This document shows positions 52,077 to 60,819 of a DNA stretch of 64,000 nt, piece after piece. Numbering within the stretch: position 1 is the stretch's first letter; every line of letters starts with the position of its first letter. Source of the stretch: Pandoraea pneumonica (GTDB lineage: Bacteria > Pseudomonadota > Gammaproteobacteria > Burkholderiales > Burkholderiaceae); assembly GCF_902459645.1 (NCBI RefSeq), contig NZ_CABPSK010000003.1, positions 1-64,000 on the forward strand, read 5' to 3'. A model generated the notes under the pieces. That model was not told the DNA's origin. It worked only from the letters and a program-made list of their open reading frames with translations, and made no database searches. Made by a program: the position numbers and the translations under genes.

Positions 52077-53021
52077 TTATTCAGGAGACGGGTCGCCGTG
52101 CCGGATCGATGCACCGACGATATCGTTGAGCGTGTTGTAGAGCGGCTTGCTGGACGCAAGAATCGGATTGCCGCGCGTTAGCCCGTCGTCCGCCAGAAAG
52201 TCGCTTACGCGCCCACCGGCTTCTTGCACGAGCACCACACCGGCCAAGCAGTCCCACGCATGAATGTGCGGTTCGTAATAGCCGATGAGTCGCCCAGCGG
52301 CGGTATAGGCCATCATCAGCGCGCCAGAGCCAATGCGTACGAACATGCCTCCGCGCGCGAGCCAGCCATCGAGAAACGACAGAAAGTCTGCGCGGTCGAC
52401 ACGATGCGATACGCCCACGCCGAGCACGCCTTGTGTCGGCGCATCGACATCCGCCACATGCAACGCCGTGCTCACACGCGTGATGTTCGATTCGCCGCCG
52501 TCGGGCTGGCGCGGCGTCGATGGGCTTGCCAGCACGGCGTTGTCGACGAAAGCACCGCGTCCGGTCGCACTGTGAAAGAGTTCATCGGCATTCGGATCGT
52601 AGATCGCGCCAATCGCGGGCACGCCGTCGACGATCACCGCGATCGACACACACCACGCATGCATGCCGTGCAGAAAGCAGGCCGTACCGTCGATGGGATC
52701 GACCACCCACATGACGCGCGATGCCGTTGGGATGCGGCCTGCCGCTGCACTTTCTTCGCCGAGGAAGGCATCGTTCGGAAATGCAGCCGCCACACGCTCG
52801 CGTACCAGTTGCTCGATGGCGCGATCGGCCACGCTCACGACATCCTGCACGCCTTTGTATTCCACCGTCAGCGCATCACGCGTGCGGAACATGGCGAGTG
52901 CGCGAAGACCAGCCTCACGGGCGATGACTTGCGCAAGTTCATATCTCGAATCGAGGGTATCGAGTGTGCCGTCGGCACCAGCGCTTGCCGACGGCGTCAT
53001 TTGACGTTCTGTCCCGGTCAT
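52077..53021 (-). CDS. Inositol-monophosphatase-family phosphatase
   Basis: A 314-residue Mg2+-dependent phosphatase (FIG superfamily). Metal motifs are FLGEESAA, WVVDPIDGTACFLHGM and HIHAWDCLAGVVLVQEAGGRV, all with key acidic residues. No signal peptide, so cytoplasmic. Its ATG overlaps the upstream ATPase stop, so it is part of the ABC operon and likely dephosphorylates the imported sugar or inositol phosphate. Members also act on fructose-1,6-bisphosphate, histidinol phosphate or PAP; the exact substrate is unknown. Confidence 0.88.
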   Translation of the reverse strand: MTGTERQMTPSASAGADGTLDTLDSRYELAQVIAREAGLRALAMFRTRDALTVEYKGVQDVVSVADRAIEQLVRERVAAAFPNDAFLGEESAAAGRIPTASRVMWVVDPIDGTACFLHGMHAWCVSIAVIVDGVPAIGAIYDPNADELFHSATGRGAFVDNAVLASPSTPRQPDGGESNITRVSTALHVADVDAPTQGVLGVGVSHRVDRADFLSFLDGWLARGGMFVRIGSGALMMAYTAAGRLIGYYEPHIHAWDCLAGVVLVQEAGGRVSDFLADDGLTRGNPILASSKPLYNTLNDIVGASIRHGDPSPE

Positions 53022-54148
53022 TGAGCGGCTCCTACGATGGCTGCGCCACGTGCATGCAAGCCGACGGCGACGCGCGTGCCGACGGGGAACGGAATTTCGA
53101 ATTGATGTGACAAGACCACGAGGTCTCCTGCGGAGGTTTGAACGAAGTACTGCGTGGCGCGCCCCAGATAAGTGGCGCGCCGGATTTCACCGATAGGACC
53201 GCGCGGCGCGTCGGCGCAGTCTTCGGAATTTCGGACTGAAGCGGGGACGGCATGCAGCGTCAGCGCTTCCGGGCGGATGGCGACGCGAGCGTGGGTCAAC
53301 GCCGGTCCGGCATACGGCAACGTGAGCGGCAGCCCGTGAAAATCGCATTGCGCGTGACCGTCGCGTTGGGCGATAACGGGCAGGTCGATCAGGTTGGCGT
53401 TGCTGATAAATGTCGCGACAAACGCATCGGCGGGCTGCTCGACGAGCGTGCGCGGTGCGTCTTGCTGCGCGATGCGGCCGTCGTGCATGACGATCACTTG
53501 ATCGCTGATCGCCAGCGCCTCCTCCTGATCGTGTGTGACGTAAACCACCGTCAGACCGAGTTGCGTCTGAAGATCGCGGATGTCTTCACGCACGCGCACC
53601 CGCAGGCGAGCGTCGAGATTCGAGAGCGGTTCGTCGAACAACATGACTTCCGGCTCAAGCACCAAGGCTCGCGCGACGGCCACCCGTTGTTGCTGTCCAC
53701 CGGATAACTCGGCTGGCATGCGTTGCGCCATCGCGGTGAGACCGACGCGCGCGAGCGATTCTAAAACGCGCTCGCGTAATGCCTGCTGGGGCACGCGCGT
53801 GACCGTGAGGCCATAAGCGACGTTCTCGAACACACTCATGTGCGGAAACAGCGCGTACGACTGAAACACCATGCTGACGTCGCGATGTTGCGCGCCAAGG
53901 CGTGTCACGTCCCGGCCGCCGAGGGTGATGCGTCCCGCGTCGGGAAGCTCAAGCCCGGCGATCAGGCGCAGTGTCGTCGTCTTGCCGCAACCACTGGGTC
54001 CGAGCAATGTCGTCAATGTGCCCGGTGCCACGGTGAACGACAGATCGGGGATGGCGACATGATTGCCCCATGCCTTGCGGACGTTCTCGAAAGTTAGCGC
54101 GCCGCGGGTGTTGGGTGCGATCTGAGGTGCGAATTGAGGGGCGTTCAT
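53018..54148 (-). CDS. ABC importer ATPase (PotA/FbpC/AfuC type)
   Basis: A 376-residue importer ATPase. Walker A LLGPSGCGKTTTLRLIAG, Q-loop MVFQSYALFPHMSV, signature ELSGGQQQRVAVARAL, Walker B VMLFDEPLSNLDARLR and H-loop VYVTHDQEEALAI. The C-terminal ~110 residues form an OB-type TOBE domain. It energises the fused permease. The start overlaps the permease stop and the stop overlaps the phosphatase start. The class includes Fe3+, polyamine and sugar-phosphate importers. Confidence 0.9.
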   Translation of the reverse strand: MNAPQFAPQIAPNTRGALTFENVRKAWGNHVAIPDLSFTVAPGTLTTLLGPSGCGKTTTLRLIAGLELPDAGRITLGGRDVTRLGAQHRDVSMVFQSYALFPHMSVFENVAYGLTVTRVPQQALRERVLESLARVGLTAMAQRMPAELSGGQQQRVAVARALVLEPEVMLFDEPLSNLDARLRVRVREDIRDLQTQLGLTVVYVTHDQEEALAISDQVIVMHDGRIAQQDAPRTLVEQPADAFVATFISNANLIDLPVIAQRDGHAQCDFHGLPLTLPYAGPALTHARVAIRPEALTLHAVPASVRNSEDCADAPRGPIGEIRRATYLGRATQYFVQTSAGDLVVLSHQFEIPFPVGTRVAVGLHARGAAIVGAAQ

Positions 54149-55992
54149 GCGAGGGATTTCCTGCCGATTCGAGACGTGCGTGCTGTGCGTGGTGTTCGCG
54201 GTGCGTCACCGGGCGTTTCGGACGGCGGCAGGGTCGTCGCCACCGTCATGCGAGTGCGTTTGGTTTCGCTCGCCCGCAAGCCCGCCTCCAGCGATACGAC
54301 GATGGCGAACAGCACCACGACCAACACGCCTGCATAGGCCAGCGCGGGACCATAGCTGCCGTTCGAGATGAGGCCGATCAGGTAGGTCGTAGCAAGATCG
54401 TGATCGGCGCTCACGAGAAATACGACAGCGCTCACGGCCGTGGCTGCACGCACGAAGCCGTAGATAAGCGCCGCCGCGCAGGCGGGGCGCAGTAACGGCA
54501 GCAAGACGCGGCGCAGCGTTGTCCAACTGCCTGCACGCAGGGTCGCCGACGCCTCGTCAAGACTCGGATCGATCTGTGCCAATGCGCCCACCGTCGTGCG
54601 CAAGCCCATCGGCATGTTTCGGAACAGAAACGACAGCACGAGAATGGCCCCGGTGCCGGTCAGCGCCAGCGGTGCGGCGTTAAACGTCTGCGCGTAAGCC
54701 AGACCGATAACGGTGCCCGGAATGGCGAAAGCGGCGACGAGGGCGCCCTCCAGCCAGCGCCGCCCGGCAAACTGACGGCGCGCGATCAGCCAGCCGCCGA
54801 GTACGGCGGCAATGGCCGTCAGGGGCGCGGCAATGGCCGCCAGACGTAACGTTTCCAGCGCCGAAGGCCACGCCTGACCGGTGAGCGTCAGCGCGCCGTC
54901 TTCTATCGCGATGCCGAACACGTCGGTCAGGTGCGCCAGCGTCCAATGGAAATCGACGCCCCACAACGTCACGAACCCGCCCGCGAGCAACGTGCCGTAG
55001 ACCGCCAGCGTCAACAGGCACCACGGCGCGACAAGTGCCGTCAGCGACCATGAGAGACGTGCGTCGAGCGGCGCGGCGCGGCCGCCTCCGCCCTTCCCGT
55101 TCACCGCGACATAGCTGCGCTCACCTAGCCAGCGGCGTTGCAGCGCGAACGCGCCGAGCGCTAGCAACAGCAACCAGACCGCGAGTGCTGCGGCGCGGCC
55201 CGGATCTTGTTCAGCGCCGACAACGGCAAAGTACAGATCGGAAGACAGCACCCGGAAGTTGCCGCCCAGCACCAGCGGATTGCCGAAGTCGGCAAGACTC
55301 TCGATGAAACACAGCAGCCATGCATTGGCGAGACCGGGACGCATCATCGGCCACGTCACGGTGCGAAACGTTTGCCAATGCGTAGCGCGCAGCGTGGCGG
55401 CGGCTTCTTCGAGCACCGCAGGCAGGCGCTGCACCACGCCCACCACCGTTAGAAAAGCGACTGGCGTGAATGCCAGACACTGCGCAAGCCAGAGGCCCAG
55501 GGGACCGTACAGCCAGCGCCCCGGGGCGACACCCAGCGCGTTGGCAATGGCTTGCGTGATCGCGCCGTTGCGTCCGAGCAGCAGAATCAACGCGAGCCCC
55601 ACGGCGAAGGGAGGCGTGATCGCAGGCAGCATGGCGACACCGCGCAGCAACGCCGCTCCGGCTCGCGAGCGCGCCAGAGCGCCGCGCGTGGCGAGTAACG
55701 CGAGGGCTGCACCGAGCACCGTCGATGCCACTGCGGACGCGATACCAAGCGCAATGCTGTGCCAGCCACTGCCGCAGGCGCCGACGCCGCGCAAGCAGCC
55801 GAGCCGCCAAACGTCCGGGGCCAGTGTCGTCCACACGGCTCGCAGATCGCCGCCCGCGCTTTGCCATGCGGGCACCAGCGAGAAAAGGCTATTGGCAAGC
55901 GGCCACGCGACGAAAACACCGAGTGCCAGCACGGTGGCAATCAGCACACCGCGCGTGAACACGTCGTGCGGCAGCTTAGCGGGCGTGGGCAT
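54145..55992 (-). CDS. ABC importer permease, two domains fused
   Basis: A 615-residue membrane protein with two binding-protein-dependent permease halves. EAA loops appear as EEAAATLRATHWQTFRTVTWPMMRPG (residue ~190) and DEASATLRAGSWTTLRRVLLPLLRP (~500), so one polypeptide supplies both halves, as in FbpB/AfuB. First helix GVLIATVLALGVFVAWPLAN. Start ATG 55992 (MPTPAKLPH) overlaps the binding-protein stop by 17 bases. Confidence 0.9.
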   Translation of the reverse strand: MPTPAKLPHDVFTRGVLIATVLALGVFVAWPLANSLFSLVPAWQSAGGDLRAVWTTLAPDVWRLGCLRGVGACGSGWHSIALGIASAVASTVLGAALALLATRGALARSRAGAALLRGVAMLPAITPPFAVGLALILLLGRNGAITQAIANALGVAPGRWLYGPLGLWLAQCLAFTPVAFLTVVGVVQRLPAVLEEAAATLRATHWQTFRTVTWPMMRPGLANAWLLCFIESLADFGNPLVLGGNFRVLSSDLYFAVVGAEQDPGRAAALAVWLLLLALGAFALQRRWLGERSYVAVNGKGGGGRAAPLDARLSWSLTALVAPWCLLTLAVYGTLLAGGFVTLWGVDFHWTLAHLTDVFGIAIEDGALTLTGQAWPSALETLRLAAIAAPLTAIAAVLGGWLIARRQFAGRRWLEGALVAAFAIPGTVIGLAYAQTFNAAPLALTGTGAILVLSFLFRNMPMGLRTTVGALAQIDPSLDEASATLRAGSWTTLRRVLLPLLRPACAAALIYGFVRAATAVSAVVFLVSADHDLATTYLIGLISNGSYGPALAYAGVLVVVLFAIVVSLEAGLRASETKRTRMTVATTLPPSETPGDAPRTPRTARTSRIGRKSLA

Positions 55993-57151
55993 AAATTTCC
56001 GTGTTCCAGCGCTGCAACAGGCGCTTGCGCGTGGCGGGGTCGCCGAAGCGGGCGGCGTCGTAATCAATCAACTTGATGCTGGCGGGCAGTGGCGCGAGCT
56101 TCGGTATCGCGGCGTCTCGGTTGGACGGCAGTTGGTAGGCGTGCGCCTGTTCGGCGAGCGACTGCACGTCGGCACGCAAAGCGAATTCGTAGAACTGTTT
56201 TGCGAGCGCGGGATGCGCTGCGCCTGCGATCAGACTCATGCCGCCGATTTCGAAGCCTGTGCCTTCGCATGGGGCGACGGTGGCAATGTCGAAACCTGCG
56301 ACGCGTTGCTTGACGAGGTCGTGCAGGAATTCGATCGCGATGCTCGCTTCGCCGCGTGATGCCGCTTCACCCGGTGCGACGCCTGTCGCGGTGTATTGGC
56401 TGACGTTGGTGTTCAGCGCGCGCAAGTAGCGGAACGCTTCGTCCTCGCCCATCAGTTGCACGAAGGTGGCGAGTGCGACGTAGGCGGTGCCCGATGCGTT
56501 TGGATTGGCGATCTGAATCTCGCCCTTCCATGTGGGTGCGAGCAGGTCGCGCCAGCATTTCGGCGGATCGAGGCGGCGTTTGCGCAATTCCGTCGCGTTA
56601 TAGCCGATGCCGAGCAGTCCCTGATACACGCCGACGGTGCGCTCACGCCCCGTCTGTGCGAAGCGCTGCGCCCAGGGCTGCAACTGCGGCAGAGACGGCG
56701 AGCGGTACGCCTCGGTAAGCCCTTCGAACGCGGCTTGCAGATGCGAATCGCCGGAACCTGCCCACCACACGTCGAATTGGGGGCGGGCGCGTTGCGCGGT
56801 GAGCAGCGCGAGGGCTTCGCCCGCACTTTTACGAATCATCGCTACGCCGATGCCTGTGTCTTTCTCGAAGCGCTTCTTCATCAGTTGGCACCATTCGAGA
56901 TCCGCCGAGCACAGCAGGCTCAGACGGTCGGCGGCGTGCGCGGTCGATGGCGGCAGCATCGTTGCGGCGGCTGCGATGCACAGCGCGGCGGCGAGCGTGC
57001 GGCGTGCCGTTCGTAGCAGCCGGACCGCGAAACCGACGCGTGCGGGTAGCGCGGGTTGGGCGGGTCGCGTCGATAGCGCGGCCCGTATCGACGCATTGCA
57101 CTCGTTTGCAATGTTGGGCGCAACGATCGGAGGTTTGGGCTTCGTAAGCAT
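55976..57151 (-). CDS. Periplasmic substrate-binding protein (AfuA-like)
   Basis: A 391-residue periplasmic binding protein with an unusually long n-region; the hydrophobic part TLAAALCIAAAATMLPPSTAHA ends near residue 73. Core: LLCSADLEWCQLMKKRFEKDTGIGVAMIRKSAGEALALL, then FDVWWAGSGDSHLQAAFEGL. The WW-G-G-D-x-H block is typical of AfuA-type proteins that bind hexose phosphates though commonly annotated as iron transporters; no paired Tyr iron motif (YY) is seen. I infer a phosphorylated ligand. Start is ATG 57151, 36 bp after lacI-type gene. Confidence 0.85.
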   Translation of the reverse strand: MLTKPKPPIVAPNIANECNASIRAALSTRPAQPALPARVGFAVRLLRTARRTLAAALCIAAAATMLPPSTAHAADRLSLLCSADLEWCQLMKKRFEKDTGIGVAMIRKSAGEALALLTAQRARPQFDVWWAGSGDSHLQAAFEGLTEAYRSPSLPQLQPWAQRFAQTGRERTVGVYQGLLGIGYNATELRKRRLDPPKCWRDLLAPTWKGEIQIANPNASGTAYVALATFVQLMGEDEAFRYLRALNTNVSQYTATGVAPGEAASRGEASIAIEFLHDLVKQRVAGFDIATVAPCEGTGFEIGGMSLIAGAAHPALAKQFYEFALRADVQSLAEQAHAYQLPSNRDAAIPKLAPLPASIKLIDYDAARFGDPATRKRLLQRWNTEIYAHAR

Positions 57152-57187
57152 GGGAAGGGGCGGAGTCGGTCCGTGATGGGCGCTGTG

Positions 57188-58207
57188 TCAGCCAGTGGTG
57201 GCGCGGCGCACGAAGGTGACGGGAGCGATGCGGACTTCTGCGGCACGCGAGAAGTCGGTGATGCGGTGGGAGAGCATGTCGACGACGCTATGGGCGAGCG
57301 TGTCGGTGTTCTGTGCGATGGTCGACAGGCGATAGCTGTCGAGCGCGGCGTGCTGGATGTCGTCGAAGCCGACGAGGCGCATGTCTTCAGGGAAGCGGCG
57401 GCCAAACGTGCGGCGGGCTTCGTCCATGAACCCGAGCGCAACCATGTCGGTGGCGCAGAAGACGCCGTCGGGCGCATGCGCCGCGTCGGCTAGCACTTCA
57501 CGCGCCGCGAGTTGCCCGGCTTCGTACGACGAGATCGTGGAATTGCACAGCGTGATCCGGTTCTTGCGCACGCCCAGACGGGTGAGTGCGTCGACATAGC
57601 CTTCGCAGCGTTGGCGGCCGCTGAAGTGCGTGGTGTGCGGCCCAATGAAGGCGAAACGTGTCGCGCCGGAATTGAACAGTTCGCGCGCGGCGAGTGCGCC
57701 ACCGGCGTGGTTATCGCTGTTGATGACGTCCGCGCCTTCGAGTTCGGGGGCACGGTTGATCATGGCGACGGGCACTTTTCGCTCGATGTACTCGCGCGCG
57801 AGTGAGAGCGGCGGTGCGCCGGACGTCATGATGACGCCTGCGATGCGATAGCTCAGCAGACGCTGCAAGGCGTAGCTGGTCTGATCGGGGTCGTCGGCGT
57901 TCATGAGAATGGGCAGCAAGCCGCGCGCGCCGAGGTGATGGGCGATGGGGGCGAGCAGTTGAGCGCGAAAGGGGCTGACCAGCGCGGAGGTGACGACGCC
58001 CACGAACGTGCTCCGACCCTGAATCATGTTCCGGGCGTTGATGTCGACGTGGTAGTTCAGCGTCTTCGCGGCTTCGAGCACACGGGCGCGCGTCTTAGGC
58101 GAGACGCTGGCACCGGGTGTGAAGGTGCGCGAAACGGCAGAGCGAGACACCCCAGCCATGCGCGCCACATCCTCGGCAATCGCCCAGCTCTTTTCTTTGT
58201 CGGTCAT
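57188..58207 (-). CDS. LacI-family regulator of the ABC operon
   Basis: A 339-residue LacI protein: IAEDVARMAGVSRSAVSRTFTPGASVSPKTRARVLEAAKTLNYHVDINARNMIQG is the HTH plus hinge, then a sugar-binding-type effector domain (VGVVTSALVSPFRAQLLAPIAHHL, GARELFNSGATRFAFIG). First gene of lacI-SBP-permease-ATPase-phosphatase. A LacI regulator suggests that the imported ligand or its dephosphorylated product is sugar- or polyol-like. Start ATG 58207 has no strong binding site. Confidence 0.88.
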   Translation of the reverse strand: MTDKEKSWAIAEDVARMAGVSRSAVSRTFTPGASVSPKTRARVLEAAKTLNYHVDINARNMIQGRSTFVGVVTSALVSPFRAQLLAPIAHHLGARGLLPILMNADDPDQTSYALQRLLSYRIAGVIMTSGAPPLSLAREYIERKVPVAMINRAPELEGADVINSDNHAGGALAARELFNSGATRFAFIGPHTTHFSGRQRCEGYVDALTRLGVRKNRITLCNSTISSYEAGQLAAREVLADAAHAPDGVFCATDMVALGFMDEARRTFGRRFPEDMRLVGFDDIQHAALDSYRLSTIAQNTDTLAHSVVDMLSHRITDFSRAAEVRIAPVTFVRRATTG

Positions 58208-58511
58208 CGAAACAATGGGAGCGGGTACGCGAAAGAGGCCAGCACGGAAGTGGTCGCGCCAGCACGATGACCGCGTAGCTTAAAGGCGGGGTGTGTCGGA
58301 TGTGTGACAGGGGGAATGCCACTTGGTAGTGCCGATAGATACGGCTCCGTCCAAACGCAAGTGGAGGACTGAGGACATCCCCACCAGCTTTTAGGAAAAC
58401 CCAAGTAGGCACGCTACCGGATTTCTTATAGCGATGATAGTTGATTGGAATCCATAATAAATGGCAGAATTCGCCATCTACACGAGCACTAAAATAAACA
58501 AGGAAAAATAA
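58208..58511. other. Gap upstream of the LacI-type gene
   Basis: A 304-bp divergent region. GC falls toward the right end (58430-58511). I cannot fix a LacI operator palindrome or clear promoter, and see no coding frame. Confidence 0.35.
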
Positions 58512-58880
58512 ATGCACCCAGTGATAGCGAAGACTTTCGGTGGCCTGTCTGTTCAGTACTACACTCGTCAGTTTCTCTTTGGCCTGATTTTCCCCGCACT
58601 TATCTTGTTCGTTTTGAATCGGGGTAATCAGCCGCACGGGCCAGCATTTATGGCTTACGCACTGTTTGCGATCAACACATTGCTATACCCTTATTCTCGC
58701 TTCGTCTATGAGAGCATCGTCGGCTATATCATGGGCAGCAACGTCTTCTTCGTGAATGCAATTCTTATGCTATTCGTAAAATCGATCACGATGGCAATCT
58801 GCTGGTCGTTCGCAATCTTTATCGCGCCGTTCGGTCTCATGTACCTCTATTTTCACCACAGCCGGAAATCGGCCGGTTAA
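58512..58880 (+). CDS. AT-rich orphan membrane protein, unknown function
   Basis: A 122-residue hydrophobic protein with about three membrane segments (FLFGLIFPALILFVL, AFMAYALFAINTLLYPYS, FVNAILMLFVKSITMAICWSFAIFIAPFGLMYLYF) and a short basic tail. The DNA is markedly less GC-rich than its neighbours, with AT-rich third positions, so it looks acquired. A good AAGGA lies eight bases upstream. No family recognised; size and hydrophobicity recall small immunity or phage-associated membrane proteins, but that is only a resemblance. Confidence 0.65.
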   Translation: MHPVIAKTFGGLSVQYYTRQFLFGLIFPALILFVLNRGNQPHGPAFMAYALFAINTLLYPYSRFVYESIVGYIMGSNVFFVNAILMLFVKSITMAICWSFAIFIAPFGLMYLYFHHSRKSAG

Positions 58881-58923
58881 ATTGGCGCGACTTGGTGTCG
58901 CGAATCCAGCAACGTACGTGTCT

Positions 58924-59175
58924 TCAAATTCCCGCACGTCCTAACTCAGCAACCTCGCTCTCGGTGTTGTTCGCAAAAAGTGCCCCTTCGGCATTGGCAC
59001 ATTTAGGCGGCGCACCGAAGCACGCGCTTTTGTACGTGTCCGCTACGTTCGACAGCGTCAGCTGTGATTGAACGCGTATCGCCCTGCCGCCATCTACACG
59101 CACGACCGCACCGACAAAGTAGTCATATGGGCCTCGATGGTGCCGCAGTCGACGCGGGGGGCGGCCAAGCCTCAA
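58924..59175 (-). pseudogene. Possible gene remnant next to tRNA-Arg
   Basis: An 83-codon minus-strand frame from TTG. The latter part (YDYFVGAVVRVDGGRAIRV...SNVADTYKSACFGAPPKCANAEGALFANNTESEVAEL) reads like real protein, including two Cys, while the Arg/Pro-rich start does not. It lacks a start codon with ribosome-binding site. I think it is the tail of a former gene, possibly island-derived. It could be coding by chance. Confidence 0.3.
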
Positions 59176-59290
59176 ACGGGCTAATTGCGCTCGCTGGACC
59201 TAGCCACCGAAGTGAGCAGTGCATTGGTTGATGAAAGTGCGATGAACACGCAACTCGATGGAAGCGGGCGACCGTGGGCCCTTGTAGAAC

Positions 59291-59367
59291 TGGCCTGCCC
59301 AGAGGGATTCGAACCCCCGACCGTCGGCTTAGAAGGCCGATGCTCTATCCAACTGAGCTATGGGCAG
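59291..59367 (-). tRNA. tRNA-Arg (UCU)
   Basis: A 77-nt cloverleaf on the minus strand: acceptor CTGCCCA/TGGGCAG, D arm GCTCAGTTGGATAGAGC, anticodon loop CTTCTAA with UCU, T arm GGGGGTTCGAATCCCTC, discriminator G and encoded CCA. Its 3' end faces the AT-rich patch at 58430-59290. Confidence 0.96.
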
Positions 59368-59584
59368 TGCGTGTTGGCGGCGACCGAGTGTCGCTGCCGG
59401 AAGGTTCCGGGGCGTTCAGCGCTTTGCGGTAGATGATTCGCAATCGCAAACTGCACGCAAACGCCCGAGGAATCGGCGATTATAGCGCACGCGCATGCCA
59501 ATTTCATCCGCGCCGCCTCGGGAGATGTCCTCTTTACGTGCCACTCCCTTCCCATCTAGACTGCTGATGTGGAGGGACGCGCTC

Positions 59585-60799
59585 ATGAACGAGATCGAAC
59601 GCGAACAACGCTACGGCGCACATAACTATGCCCCGCTCCCCGTCGTGCTCTCGCACGCCAAGGGCGTCTGGGTCTGGGATGTCGAAGGCACCCGCTATCT
59701 CGACATGATGAGCGCCTACTCCGCCGTCAGCCACGGCCATGCCCACCCTCGCCTTGTCGCGGCACTCACCGCGCAAGCGCAACGGCTCGCTATCGTCTCG
59801 CGCGCCTTCTATTCCGACAAGCTCGGCGCCTTCCTCGAACGCCTGTGCGATCTCACCACCCTCGGCGGCGCCCTGCCGATGAACACCGGTGCCGAAGCCG
59901 TCGAAACCGCCATCAAAGCCGCCCGCCGCTGGGGCTACAGCGTCAAACGCATTCCCGCCGAAAAAGCCGAAATCATCGTCGCCGACGGGAATTTCCACGG
60001 CCGCACCACCACCATCGTCGGCTTCTCCTCCGAACCCGCCTATCGCGCCGATTTCGGCCCGTTCGCGCCCGGTTTCATCCGCGTACCCTTCGGAGACATC
60101 GACGCCGTACGCGCCGCCATCACCCCCAACACCTGCGCCGTCCTCTTCGAAACGATTCAAGGCGAAGGCGGTGTAGTCGTGCCGCCCGACGGCTTCCTGC
60201 GCGCGCTGCGCGATCTGTGCACCGAGCAGAACGTGCTCATGCTGCTCGATGAAATTCAATCCGGGCTCGGGCGCACCGGGCGATGGTTCGCTTATCAGCA
60301 CGAAGGCATCGTGCCGGATGGGGTGATGCTGGGCAAAGCCCTCGGCGGTGGATTGCTGCCAGTCTCGGCATTTGTCGCGCGGCACGACGTGATCGACCTG
60401 TTCGAACCCGGCAGCCATGGCTCGACCTTCGGCGGCAATGCGCTGGCCGCTACCGTCGCGCTCGAAGCGCTCGACGTCATGGCTGATGAAGACCTACCCG
60501 GTAGAAGCGCGGAAATGGGGGAATATTTGCTCTCTCGCCTGCGCGCGATTCATTCGCCGGTCATTCGAGAAGTGCGCGGTCGCGGGCTTTGGGTCGGCAT
60601 CGAAATCGATCCCGCATTGGCCGACGCGCATGATCTGGCGATGCGTTTGCTGCGACGCCACATCCTCGCGAAAGAAACGCGCTCGACCGTGCTGCGGCTC
60701 GCGCCGCCACTCATCATCGAGCGCGCGGAAATCGATATGTGTGTCGGCGCACTCAAAGCGGTACTCGCTGAAGCAGAAGCCGAGCAAATCACCGCTTAG
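59585..60799 (+). CDS. rocD: Ornithine aminotransferase-like class III aminotransferase
   Basis: A 404-residue PLP enzyme that would move the delta-amino group of ornithine to 2-oxoglutarate. Seen are NYAPLPVVLSHAKGVWVWDVEGTRYLDMMSAYSAVSHGHAHPRL (ornithine aminotransferase style), MNTGAEAVETAIKAARRWGY, IQGEGGVVVPPDGFL, LLDEIQSGLGRTG and the PLP lysine in LGKALGGG. Start at ATG 59585 has GGAGGG about nine bases upstream. Could be a related acetylornithine-type enzyme but motif order favours RocD. Confidence 0.9.
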   Translation: MNEIEREQRYGAHNYAPLPVVLSHAKGVWVWDVEGTRYLDMMSAYSAVSHGHAHPRLVAALTAQAQRLAIVSRAFYSDKLGAFLERLCDLTTLGGALPMNTGAEAVETAIKAARRWGYSVKRIPAEKAEIIVADGNFHGRTTTIVGFSSEPAYRADFGPFAPGFIRVPFGDIDAVRAAITPNTCAVLFETIQGEGGVVVPPDGFLRALRDLCTEQNVLMLLDEIQSGLGRTGRWFAYQHEGIVPDGVMLGKALGGGLLPVSAFVARHDVIDLFEPGSHGSTFGGNALAATVALEALDVMADEDLPGRSAEMGEYLLSRLRAIHSPVIREVRGRGLWVGIEIDPALADAHDLAMRLLRRHILAKETRSTVLRLAPPLIIERAEIDMCVGALKAVLAEAEAEQITA

Positions 60800-60819
60800 T
60801 GTGAAGACCCGTGCGCGGC

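Noticed and set aside
58200-59367. Second att repeat for an island at tRNA-Arg
   Set aside because: No copy of the tRNA 3' end is found to the left within the patch, and no integrase gene is present.
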